Positions 1-11,533 of a stretch of DNA of 64,000 nt are shown here, one piece after another. The notes beneath the pieces are model-generated. The model did not search any database, was not told where the DNA came from, and saw only the letters and a program-made list of their open reading frames with translations. How positions within the stretch are numbered: position 1 is the first letter of the stretch; each line of letters opens with the position of its first letter. The position numbers and the translations under genes are program-made. This DNA comes from Hawksworthiomyces lignivorus (Eukaryota > Ascomycota > Sordariomycetes > Ophiostomatales > Ophiostomataceae). The DNA lies in contig NTMA01000021.1 of assembly GCA_002917075.1 (NCBI GenBank), positions 248,001-312,000 of the forward strand, read 5' to 3'.

Positions 1-650
1 TCACGCGGAAGTTTAGGGGCTTTAGAGCCGATACGAACCGTACCTCCACAATAGACCACATATGAGCTACTTCGATATTATAGACCATATACGACAACTA
101 CGATTGGTCAGACTTTGACCATAAGCCACAAGATTGTATCTTTGAGGTATTATCATTTTCGACACCAAGTAGAGGTTTCAGTTGGGTCCGAATGGACGTC
201 GAGATGGTAACTAGATTAAGTTTACAACTATTTGTCATATCTCCATTAGTGACCACTACGACCACGGAGCTTGAAAATCAAGTAGATCAGATTATCACGA
301 AGTTAGACGATATCGTCAAAACATCGACGTCGACTAAGAGACCACCGTACGGGTTCCGCTACCCCGGTTGGAACAGTCACACCGAACAAACCACACACAA
401 CCTTCGACAGATTAAATAACGACGACGTCGCGAAGGCCACTCTCGAGAGACGGAGGAGGTCGTACGGAAGGCCAGAAAGACTCAACGTTGTATACTACGA
501 TAAACTAGTACGAAATACTAACGATAACTATTGGGCTTTTTCGATCCATAGTCCACACGTCTTTGGACTATTCAGAAGTGGACAAGGTTACGTAGTCATA
601 TACTTATCGTTCCACCGAACCTTTCACCGCTCCGACGAAGTGACGGTTCC

Positions 651-2681
651 GTGATCACATCCCATGTCGAAAAGGTCGTTCTTCTAAACATCCACTTCTT
701 TCTTACATCTTTCGTCGTACCTCCCTCGAACACGGTAGTTAACGATCCACAAATCTTCGTTAGTCAAATCGTTACCGTCGAAGATATCGTCGTAGTCATT
801 TACGAGACCTCTCCACGCAAAGCGATAGGTCCCGACAATCTCTCCAATGTCCTTCTTCGTGTTTGTGGTCTACCACTTCTTATCACATTAGCTAATATCG
901 TCACCGGTAGCCTTCGGTTGGACCATTGGTCGTCACACTTCAAGTACTCCCGTATTATAGTTATTCCGAAGTCCGATAAGACATTTATCGAAAGACAAAA
1001 GGCGAAGAATTGACGGTCTATAATATTACTAAGCACGATAGACAAGACCATCGAGGCCATAGTAGTCCGTCGGTTCACGGAGACCGCCGAAGACAACCAC
1101 ATCCTTCCGGAAGACTAAATGGGTAATCGTCGACGTCGGTCTACGGAATTGGTGACGCGTTTGGTAATCGACGACGTACTTACGACGTAGGTTGTCGACG
1201 ACAAGGCCTCTTTACTCCAATTAGATATATAAAACGTATTCGATAACGTAGACCACCGTTGACTAGTTTACACGTTTTAATTCTTATATCTTCTCGATTG
1301 ATTAACGACGTAAGTTCGCAACTATTTCACCGATCGTACCACGGAACTGACGTTTGACGGTAAAACCACCCCGACACGGTCGGTTACCGCCGGAGTGTCC
1401 CAAGGCTCTTCTCTATCATCGATTTTATTCATTCTTTTCACTATACCACTATTTAGAAAGTTGGAAAAAGTATTCGGAATTACTATAATAGACTTCGTCG
1501 ACGATACTAATACGTTAACCATAAACAAAACAATACAATTGTGTTATAATCGTCTTCGTCGGACGTAAGACGTCGTCGTATAATGAACATAGACTAAAGA
1601 CGTCGTTTTTGTGTCGACGAAGAACGAACTCTTTTACTTTTGTCGAACACGACAAATCTCTACCGAAACCTTTCGGTTGAACGTCGATATCGTCTTACAA
1701 CCACTTATAAAGACCCGATTCCTCGACATTTGGTTTGACAAAAAGTTAATCTTCGTCGTACATTATAAACAAGTCACCAAGAAACTTAAAACACAAAACC
1801 TAACCCTCACGAGGCTTATAGATAAGACGTGGGAATGTACCCTCCTCTGGGCACGTACCGTCTTCACGGCAACGATCCGGAGCCTGATCGTCTTCGACGC
1901 GTCAATGTATCATACCCCAACGTCGAAGGACGGAACGACCAAAGAGTTGGTCAAACGATTCGACAAAAGATATAACGACTATCTTCGTATCGTCATCGAC
2001 GTATTCGACTCCATATCGCTCCCTCTATTATACACGAAGATAAGACTCACACAATTAGATTTATATCTTAACCAACGACAAGTTTCACTTTTAAATCGGG
2101 AGAACTACCGAACTCAATCCCGGGTTATAGGCCGTGTCGTCACGACCACACTCGAAGGTCACCGTCGTCGTCGTCGTCGTCGTCGTACCACAATGGAACC
2201 CTATATTAAATATAACGACATTTTAGTCTTCTGGAATAAAGATCGTACGTTAGCTCAATGGCAAAAACGTTGACACCGACTCACCGAACTCCGACAAAGA
2301 CCCGTCAACCAATCCCTCCGATAAACCGACAAAGACGTGGCCAAAGCCCACCGACACCTCACCAAAGCCGAAAACAGTCTACTGACATAGGTGCGTACGG
2401 GCCACATCGATCTGACGACGCACCTCCACCACATACACAAAAACCGAGACTCTCCTCTGTACGTCTGTGACGCGGAGGAGACCCCGGAGCACGTAATACT
2501 ACACTGCCCCAATACGGCAGGAAACCCTCCGGTATGGCCCCAGACTCCGGCTGACCTGAATCACCGTCTGAATATGGGAGGGCCGGCGGCCCGTCCCGTA
2601 CTACGGTGGCTCAAACGGAGCGGGCGTATACCAACGTACAACTTGGCAGGCCAACTCGAGGAGGATACGTCACAGACGTAG
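651..2681 (+). pseudogene. LINE ORF2 (reverse transcriptase) remnant
   Basis: Degraded ORF2 of the LINE. Open pieces at 651-1013, 1611-2273 and 2391-2681 belong to one protein broken by stops and frame changes. The first piece holds the start of the RT domain. The unlisted stretch 1014-1560 continues it in broken form and contains the FVDD catalytic box. The last piece holds the C-terminal zinc knuckle. A run of eight GTC repeats at about 2160-2183 encodes Arg residues and may be an expansion after death. RIP-type G-to-A and C-to-T changes explain most stops. No function is expected. Confidence 0.8.
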
Positions 2682-2713
2682 CCCTACCCACTATTAATGT
2701 AATCTCCTTTGTT

Positions 2714-2741
2714 TAACTACTATTACTACTATTACTACTTA
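2714..2741 (+). repeat. Short trinucleotide-like tail of the LINE
   Basis: ACT/ATT triplets directly after the LINE C-terminal coding region. Tad1-like and other fungal LINEs often end in simple repeats rather than poly(A), so this is the likely 3' end of the element. No target-site duplication can be tested because the 5' end is outside the window. Confidence 0.5.
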
Positions 2742-2849
2742 GACTATTTTATTTTGTACAATAATATCTTCACTTAATTAGGCGATGGTTTTTGCCCCAA
2801 AGGGTTCCACCTAGATTAGACGTAAATAGTCAGGATTGGCTAATAAATA

Positions 2850-4930
2850 CGATTAAACTCTAAACAATGAATTAAAAAACAATATTCAAACTTTTGGAAG
2901 TTTTTCAATAATTTTCGATATTTGGACTTCGAATATATAAACAACTTATATAAATATTATAATAATCTATATTAGTAGTGATTTTAAACTTACTTATAAG
3001 TTAATCGGTAAATTTTTAATTAATAACTATTTATAAATATTTCAAAATTAATTAGTTTTACTAATTTGATTAATTTAATAGATTTTAACGAATTAACCGA
3101 TATATATATTGACGAATACATTTATTCAGAGTTTATTCAAGTTCTTAAACTATATCTTTCTATTACATTACCAAATATTTTTAGGTTAGTTAATATTAAT
3201 TTAATTATAATTATTAATTTAATTTATAAAAACTATTACTGACTTTTAATAGTATTATACGAGACAATGTCACAAATAACAATACATTTATTAATTCGTT
3301 TAAAAACGAATATAATAAATTATTAAACAAAGAATTCAATAACGATATTAAATGTATTATACATATTATAAATCTAGTAACAAGAGATATATTAAACGAA
3401 TATATATCTTTATTTATTAATAATACTGACGAATTAAACAATAGTAAGTTATTTTATTTTAATAAATAATAAAAATAATTATTAATTATTTTTTATTAAT
3501 TATTATTAGATATTATTTCACGAATTCGTCGATTAATTACTATTACAAAATATACTTAAGAAAACTATGATTTATTAAAAAACGATATACAACGTACTAT
3601 TCAACGTAGAGACCTTCCAAATAATTTTAATATAAAAGTTATCTTATTAGATATATGGTTTTTAATAAATTACTAATTATATTAAAATATATAACTAATT
3701 TTAAAATTTTAATAAACAACGTTACACGATGGAATTCAACCTATTATATACTTAAAATATTTTTGAACTTAAAAAATCCACTTATATACGTTAATAACAA
3801 TACAACAACTATTAAATTTAAAAAAAAATTTTTAACTTCAAACGAATGAATTATTATTGAAAATTTTAACTTTATTCTAAAAGTGTTTTTAAAGCCCTCT
3901 ATTAAATTGTAAGATCAAGTTTCTTTAACTTTACCGAAAAGTTTATTATATATTCAAACAATTTATAACAAATTAAACAACTTAATAAAAACCTTTAATA
4001 AAAAAGTTAAAAACGATTCAGAATTAGTAAATGATTTATTATTTATTATTTATTATTATCTATTATTTGTTAACTTTTATTTAATAGACTTTATATTTTA
4101 ATAACTTTATTAGTATTATTAATATTGACATTACTAAATTGGAAAAATATTTTCCTAAAAAACTCACACAAAATTCGATTAAAAATTATAAACTATTTAT
4201 AATTAGTCTTATTTTAGATCTTAGATTCAAAATAACTTACTTTAAAAAGAATAATTTATTATATTATTATACAACAATTCATACCGACGTATTAAATATT
4301 TTAAAATTCGAATATAATATATTAGTTAAAATTTATTTATTTATTATTTAATTAACTATGTATTTTACTAACGTTAATAGTATAAAAACTTTACTTAATA
4401 ATATTAATAATGTTGATAATTTTACTATTTCATTCGACGAATTAAACGACGAATTCGACAATAACGTAAACAACGAAGATTTATACAACGTTATTAACGT
4501 TGATTCAAACGATTTAGAAAAAGATTTATATATTTCTAAATCGTCTTTAAAAGATGAAATAACTATATATTTGTCAAAAGATGAAGAAGATCGAAAAGTA
4601 AGTTATTATAATTATTTTACTATTTTTTAATAAATTACTAACTTATTATTTTTAGACTGAACCACTAGATTATTGAAAGTTATATACTAAAAAGTTTCCA
4701 ACGTTAAGTATATTAACTAGACGATATTTAGTTATTCTTACTACTTCAACTATTATAAAAACTATTTTTTCAATTAGTAGTAATATTATTACTAAACTAA
4801 GAAATAGACTTTTTCCTAATACGGTTAAAAAACTAATTTTATTAAAAAGTTGGACTGTTAAAGATTTAAACGAATTAGAGAGAGGTTTACAATTAAATGA
4901 AGAGGAGGATCAAAATGAAGATTAAATTCT
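2850..4930 (+). mobile_element. hAT-family DNA transposon remnant
   Basis: Strongly AT-rich remnant of a hAT transposase on the plus strand. The piece at 3,655-3,849 contains NVTRWNSTYYIL (about 3,718-3,753), the conserved RWNST motif of fungal hAT transposases. The piece at 4,358-4,630 and its broken continuation to about 4,900 match the C-terminal hAT dimerisation region: a PLDY-K start, then a TIIKTIFSI segment, then a RNRLFPNTV segment and a LKSW segment. The N-terminal BED finger and the terminal inverted repeats could not be recognised, so the borders are approximate. It carries many stops and is dead. Confidence 0.75.
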
Positions 4931-4935
4931 TACTA

Positions 4936-5030
4936 ATTTTACTAGTTAGTTTTTAAGTTGGATTTTTAATTAGATTTTTAGTTAGATTTTTAATTGGTTT
5001 TTTAGTTAAGTTTTTAATTAATTGAATTAT
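4936..5030. repeat. Degenerate tandem repeat, unit about 12-13 bp
   Basis: About six imperfect copies of a unit like TTTTTAATTAGA/TTTTTAGTTAGA directly after the hAT remnant. It may be a subterminal repeat array of that transposon or an independent minisatellite. RIP has blurred the copies, so the original unit length is approximate. Confidence 0.5.
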
Positions 5031-5070
5031 AAATTAATTCTATGACTGATTTATTAATGTTTTATATATA

Positions 5071-5216
5071 GTGTTAAAATTAATTTAGTATACTAAAATT
5101 AATTTTAATTTTTTAATATTAATTTTAGTATTGATTTGAAAAATTAATTTTAGTATAGGTTTTGAAAATTAATTTTAGTATATACTAAAATTAATTTAAT
5201 TAGTATTAGTATGGCC
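5071..5216. repeat. Cluster of AATTAATTTTAGTA motifs, partly palindromic
   Basis: Several copies of a TTTGAAAATTAATTTTAGTAT-like motif in direct orientation, with facing copies of TACTAAAATTAATTTT that make small palindromes (for example near 5,091 and 5,180). The same motif returns at 8,565-8,780. Together they may mark the two ends of one degraded insertion spanning about 5.1-8.8 kb, but no transposase was recognised between them. Confidence 0.45.
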
Positions 5217-5452
5217 TCATATTAATTTTAATTACTAAATTCCCAACCTTGTTAACGACATATTTTCCCGACATAGTGTTAAAATATTGTTTAATTAATA
5301 TATAGTTAAATTTAAACAAAAGTCATTATTGTTGTTACATTACTACAATAACCATATATAAATTAATTAGACTTATAGGGTTTATGTTCGTATAAAAGTT
5401 AAACGTAGTATATCAATATATAAATGAGGACACTGAGAGAGAAGAGTGTTCT

Positions 5453-5594
5453 TGTTAGAATATATATGTCAGAAAGCCTCTGAGACGTCTAATATACGTT
5501 AGTGTGAGGGAATATCAACACGTTACGTTGATATTGACGATCTTTTTGGATTATTAGCACAGTTGGTGTTTAAACCCTCACACCAATCGTAACA
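5453..5594. repeat. LTR-like 142-bp repeat, copy 1
   Basis: Starts TGTTAG and ends GTAACA, an LTR-style inverted TGTTA/TAACA pair. It aligns along its length with the copy at 20,733-20,870. Inside are facing GTGTGAGGG and CCCTCACAC blocks, and a hairpin with arms AATATCAAC and GTTGATATT. The flanking five bases (GTTCT left, TGTAT right) do not match, so no target-site duplication is visible. It could be a solo LTR of a second family or one end of a small non-autonomous element. Confidence 0.55.
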
Positions 5595-8564
5595 TGTATA
5601 GAGGGAAGTCTTAGTTTTCATATATACGGTGGAGGTACGTCGTTAAGTCGATGTAGCCCGTATACATTTGTATTAAAAGACTACTTTCGACTTTAGTGTC
5701 GGTAGGTTTCAACTATATTTTTACTAGTCTATTGGGAAAATTGGTTGGTAAGTTTTTATCGAAGTTCGATGAGACGATCTTAATGTTTTTATTATTAGGT
5801 TAATGTATAGTTTTTATTTTAAAAAAAATTAAGATGTCGTTGTATTAAATATAAGGATTTACCGTGGTATAATATCGACGACCATTGAGTGTAGTTGTAA
5901 TAATACGGTTTATAGTTTAAGATTAAATCTGACAGTTTTCTCGATTTGAAAATGTGATTTATTATTAATTAAGGAATAAATTTAATTGTATGTATTTTAT
6001 TTTTATATATAATAAAGAAAACAATATAAAGTTAAATGTACCGGTAACGATATAAAAGATAATTGTTATATTTTTGTCGAATTGCTTAATTAAATTTTTG
6101 GTCATTTTATCTTTTAGTATAAGAGTATAGTACATTGATAGATATATCGAAGACGATTAAACTTTAAACCACTGTTGTAAAAACAAAATATATTTAAGGG
6201 AAAGTGTAGTTTTACGTTCTATTTATAAGAGTTATAGAAATTGAATTTTATATTTTTAAGTCTTTTGATATTTTAATTTAACATATAACGAAAATTAATT
6301 TTTTGTTAAATTAAATGTCGAAAAATTGGGTCTTTATAAATAATTGTAAAATAATATCGGTATTTAATCAAAAATGTCGGTAAAAGTTTATTATATTCGA
6401 TAAAAGTAAAAAAATTCATTTTTCATTAATGTAAAAGTAACGTTTTTAATATATATTTATTATACGATAATATTTTACGTTAATCAAAAAACGACTATAA
6501 TATAATTACATTGTTTTATTTGTAATTAATATATTAATATCGTCCATAAAATTTATTATAATAGTTCCGAATATTTTTTTAATTTTTTAAATAAAAATAT
6601 AATAAAATAAATAAATAAAATTAACGATTAAAGAAGAATTTTATAGTACTTCAACCATAACCGACTTTATAATATAATCGATAAAATAGTTATAAATTTA
6701 TATTATTAATTATTCGGAAAAGTATAAAAACTAAAATATATAAATTAATTATTTATAATTTACATTATCGAATATATTTTATATATTTAATTAAAGTAAA
6801 AGACTTTATTACCGGTAATTTATATCGTATATATATCGTCGATATTAAACGTATTATTAATTTCGTAAATCGATATCGACGGTTATTTATTTAGTTTTTC
6901 GGAAAAATATAATTATTTCTTATAATTTTTATAAATCGACGAGTCACTGTAACCTCGACGGTTTTATCTACCATGTTTAATAATATTATAAATCGTTAAC
7001 TTTTGGTTTTTCGTTTTTCAGTAAATGTTTTATTAGGTTTCGGGATAATTAAAAGTATTTAAAGTAGATCAATTAATAATTTAATCGAAAGTTATTTATA
7101 GTTATATTAATTAATATAATAGAGAACGATAAATCGTAAATGTACAGAAAGTATTAAAAAATTATTAAAGTTTATCGTTTCATATAAAGAGGTTTTATAA
7201 ATAATTGTAACGATTTTGTCGGTAGTGACAATTTAGTTAACGAATATTTATAAATTATTGATTATTATATTCGGAAAGGGTGTGGTGGAAAATATAAAAA
7301 AGAAACGAACGTTTAAGAAAACGATGTTTATTGAGATAAGACGTAATTTTAGAGTTATAGTTTCGTCGGAACAACGGGAGACTCGGGGAGACGACAAATA
7401 TATAATTATATATAATTTTGTTTATTTTTAAATAGATTAGAGATATATAAATTATAGGTTAAAAGATTTTAAGAATTATCGTGTAATATTTCCAACGACG
7501 TCGTTATTTAATTTATTATACATTATATATAGTTTATTTAATATAATTGTTTTAATTGAGGTAACGGAACTTATACGGTAGTCTTTTAATAAACGTCGAC
7601 ATTTTAACGATATCGTTTAACTTTATAATGAATTAATTGTAGCTATTATAAATGGTCTATAATATAAGAGTAATTTGTATGTAATTTATTATAATAATAT
7701 AGTCTATATTAATCGTAAAGTTTATAAACTTTTATGGAACCGTACCGAAAAAAGTTAAAAAGATTAAGTTTTATTTTTTCGTAAAAGTTAATAAGTTAAC
7801 TTTAAAGGACTGACGATTAGATAAATTTTAATTGGAGTAATATAAATTTATATTTTTTATTAAAAGTACGTTAGAATTTTATAAAACAAAATAAATTATA
7901 ATAATAAAATAAATAATTTATTTTAAAATATAAAATATATTATGAAATGTTATAAATAATATGTATTATTAACAATTTATATTAAAGAATAATACATATT
8001 ATATTAAAAAAATATAATAATCTTAGAAAAACTAAAAAGTATATTTATATACATAAATTATAACCCGATTTTCGACTATATTAATTTATAATTTACAACA
8101 ATACCTCAAAATGGTGTTAAAAAATTATTCTTATTATTAAATTTACTAAATTTTTAAATTTTTATTATATTAATGCTATAAAAATCGTTATAATATAAAC
8201 TAATTTTAATAATATTTATTTTATTATATATATATATTTATATAATTTTTTGTATAGTTAAATATTAATAAAAACTTTATCGAAAAAAATTATTATTTAT
8301 TAATAAACGAACTATATATAAATAACTTTTTAAGTTATAAAGTAATCTTAATAGTTAACGATATAATTAAAGTTAATGTAATTAAAGTATCGACGTTATT
8401 CCATTAATATATCGTATTTATTAATTATATATCTTCTGCTATAAAAATATACCAAAAAGACTCCGATAATTATAAACATTATACCTTTATAATTAATAAC
8501 AATAATATAAAAGAGATTAAAGAGAGAATTTTCAATATAAATATACAAGGTTGAGAATTCAATA
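5595..8564. other. AT-rich degraded DNA, no recognisable gene
   Basis: Very AT-rich with a great many stops in all frames. By eye, CpA is rarer than TpG and G is commoner than C on the plus strand, the opposite bias from 11-19 kb, which suggests mostly plus-strand C-to-T mutation. I tried translations on both strands and recognised no transposase or other domain. It is probably the interior of a mobile element too damaged to name. Confidence 0.5.
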
Positions 8565-8805
8565 AAAAATAATTTTAGTATTTCTATATACGTTATTTTT
8601 TTTAAACATATTATTATATATTATTAAAATAAAGTATGAGTATAAACTAAACATATATTTATTTTATTCTAAATAATTTTTAACTACTAAATTTTCACTA
8701 CTTTAGTATTTGAAAAATTAATTTTAGTATATTAAAATCAATTAATTTTTTTGTCTCAGAATTAATTTTAATTTCGAGTCGTACTAAAATTAAGAAATTA
8801 ATTTG
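8565..8805. repeat. Second cluster of AATTAATTTTAGTA motifs
   Basis: TTTGAAAAATTAATTTTAGTAT at about 8,709-8,731 repeats motifs of the cluster at 5,071-5,216 in the same orientation. Facing copies (GTACTAAAATTAA near 8,781) are also present. This is the likely partner end of the degraded insertion that begins near 5.1 kb. Confidence 0.4.
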
Positions 8806-9589
8806 TCAACCCTAATAATATAACAATATAATGATTATAGTCGACGGTGACGTTTTCCTGAAAAAACTATTATATATTTATTCAATAATTATTGTAAAAT
8901 TTAAATCATTATAATAAGACGTCGGTAAATGTTTAATAATTATAAGTTGAACTTTTAAAAGTTATATGAAGTTAATAATTCTATAAAAAAGTTAATTTTT
9001 TTAATGAAAATATAAAAATATGTTAAAAAACTACTTTTGGGTTTATGACTATTATGATTACTTCGAAAATTTTTATTTATAAAACTTTACAGTATTATCG
9101 TCGATTAATACTCGTATACCGATAATTTCCGTTTTAAATAGTTATTGTATTAATTAAATTAATAATTTATTACTTTGTAAAAAATTTACTGAGGTTTTAA
9201 TATATAAAATAGTCGTTAATTATTATAATAATTTAATTATAATACTAATAAAGTTTTAAACGTTATTTAATATAATTTATTTTAGTAAATTTTTTTAATG
9301 TTATTAGGTGAAAAATAAATTAAATATTAAAAATATATAATAGTAATGTTATTAATAATAATAGTAATAAGAACGATAATAATAATAATAGGTTTAAGAG
9401 TATATTGAGTTTAATATAATAAAATTTTACATTTATAGAAGTTAAGAAAGATATATTAAAAAATATCGTCGACTTATATCACGACAAAGAGGTCGTAAGT
9501 TTAAATAAAACCCAATATCTTTACGAAAACCTTATAATAAAATTTAAAAATACCAAAACCCACAACAATTTCTAACAGAATACCGGTAT
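8806..9589. other. AT-rich degraded DNA
   Basis: No ORF, RNA gene or repeat could be recognised. Many stops in every frame and long A/T runs are like the rest of the RIP-affected block. Confidence 0.5.
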
Positions 9590-9990
9590 CAGTAGAGAGA
9601 AAACGGCGACGATAGATAAACTAACGACGAGCCCTTTCGACTACGTAGTAGCCTGGGGGGGTTATTGGGTTGTTAAAGGACTTATCGCCAAGTCGACGAC
9701 TCGTTGTCACTTCCTACTAGACTCTGACGAAAGAGAGAAACGTTACCGGTAACATTTACCAGTGACGTTCGGGGAACAATACGGTGTAGTGAGCCTTTTA
9801 CCACAATGGTTTCGGCGTACGGTTAAGTGGTGGTATTGTTTTCGACATCAGAAAACATTAAATCAAGATCTTCTTCAGTAGTAAAGATTATAAAGGGATT
9901 CGTAGTCGGAAAAGGAGAGGAGGAGGGCGGGAGGGAGACGGTACGGGCCGCGGGACCGGCGGAGACGTCGACGGCCCTACCCCGGGGGGG
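9590..9990. other. GC-richer island inside the AT-rich block
   Basis: About 400 bp whose composition is close to that of the gene half, with a very GC-rich core at about 9,925-9,985. It holds G runs of seven and interrupts otherwise 15-20% GC-looking DNA. The short ORF here (9,827-10,033) has no recognisable domain. It could be a piece of single-copy DNA that escaped RIP, or a younger insertion; no matching second copy exists in the window. Confidence 0.5.
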
Positions 9991-11277
9991 TCATAGGATA
10001 AGAGGATTGTACAAAAATAAGGTTAATGATTAATGGTGACGATAATAATTATAATATAAAAAAAAAGGGGTTTAAAGTTATATCTTTAAGATAATCTATT
10101 ATTAATAGTAATATTGAACTTTTTAATTTATAAATCTTTTATTTTTAGTTAATATTTTAAATTAAAATTTTTAAATTAAAAATAATTTATTTAAAAATTC
10201 TATTTTGTTATCATTCGAATATTTATAATAATATTATTAATTTATTAAAGTTTAAAAATAATAAATAAATTAGTTTATAATTAAAATTTATACATAAATT
10301 TTAAATAATTAGTAATTTATTTTATTAGTATAAAGAATTTAATAAATCTTATATTTAATATAATTATTAATTTTAACTTATCATTTAACGACTTTATAAT
10401 AAATATTACTAAGTTAAATAATAAATATTTTTTTTAATTATTTATTTATTCGAAAACGAATAAAATTAGAAATCTCTCTAAATTATTAAAAAATTTTAAT
10501 TATTATTATTATACTTATTGTTGTAAAAACCATTTTCACTTAACAATAATATAATTATTAAGATTAAAAATAAACTATTACTTAATGTAGTTAAAAACTA
10601 ATATTATTAAAATTTTAAACTTTAAAATTTTTAATAATTAATTAATAATAAAGAAAATTCTTTATTTTGTTTTATTTTATTTTTATTTAATTAATTAAAT
10701 AAATATCTTTGATAAATTATATTATATAATTTTAATTATTATATTAATTTATATTAATATATTAAATAAGTATAAATTTTTTATCTTTAATAATACTTTA
10801 TAATAAATATAAAATAATTTTGAAAAAAAACTTAATTATAATTAATTTATATTATAACTTAAAAGTAAATTAAATAAAAATAAACGTTTATATATATTTT
10901 TTTTAATTTTATATAATAAAAATTATATAAATATATTAATTATATAATAATTGTATATATTATATTTATAAAGATTAAAATCTAATTATAAAGTAATTAC
11001 TTTAAAATAATTTTAATTATAAATACATTAAATTTAAATTTAATCTTAAAAACGAATTAGAAAATAAACTTGAATTTATTAAATATATTATAAAATAATA
11101 TATACTATTAATTTTACTTTTTTGAATATTTTTTATTATAATTATAAATTAATATTATAATATATTAAAGTTTGATTATTTCGAATAAAAGATTATAAAT
11201 AAAACGTTATTAACTATACGTTTTTCGACACCAATACTCTATATAAAATTATATATCTATTATATAAAGAATATAAA
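9991..11277. other. AT-rich degraded DNA up to copy B
   Basis: Almost only A and T with sparse CpG. I see nothing recognisable. It forms the left flank of the gypsy copy B, whose insertion site duplication ATAAA is at 11,273-11,277. Confidence 0.5.
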
Positions 11278-11533
11278 TATTATACAACAATTATAAAACC
11301 GAACAACCAAAGAACACATAATAAAACACAAAAGAAACAAGTACGAAAACCAAGATTAATGACCACGAACCCTCTACGAAACTGTCATAAATAACGTTCG
11401 AGTCGTCTAAGGATCTTAATTGAAACTTGGAACCTTAAGGTTTAGTCTTATAAATAATCTTTCAATTAATCTTTGTTAAAAATCTACCTTTATTCTTTGT
11501 TCTTTTTTATCTAATTTATCGTACTTTTTAATA
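11278..11533 (+). repeat. 5' LTR of chromovirus copy B
   Basis: 256 bp, alignable base for base with the LTRs of copy A. In the first about 100 bases most differences are G-to-A, with CpA left intact. Towards the 3' end most are C-to-T. The core GAACCTTAAGGTTC survives with only its last base changed. Confidence 0.9.

Larger units (their letters stand above)
1..2741 (+). mobile_element. LINE (non-LTR retrotransposon) remnant, truncated by window edge
   Basis: This is the 3' part of a LINE-type element, read on the plus strand and damaged by transitions and stops. Around 651-1130 the translation follows the N-terminal part of LINE reverse transcriptases (a KAIGPDNL-like stretch, then a SRIIVIPK stretch). 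Around 1385-1510 it shows the motif before the active site and an FVDD box at 1494-1505, which is the normal xADD position. A post-RT region follows (1611-2273, including HYKQVTKKLKTQNL). The C-terminus (2391-2681) holds a Cys-X7-His-X4-Cys knuckle at about 2466-2507. A short ACT/ATT-rich tail at 2714-2741 fits a LINE 3' end. The 5' part lies outside the window. I would place it near the Tad1-like fungal LINEs, but the clade is inferred. Confidence 0.85.

Noticed and set aside
4936..5030. CRISPR-like array
   Set aside because: Units are adjacent without unique spacers, in a eukaryotic transposon block.
9827..10033. 68-residue ORF in the GC island
   Set aside because: No domain, no intron logic and an Arg/Gly-rich composition that follows from base composition.
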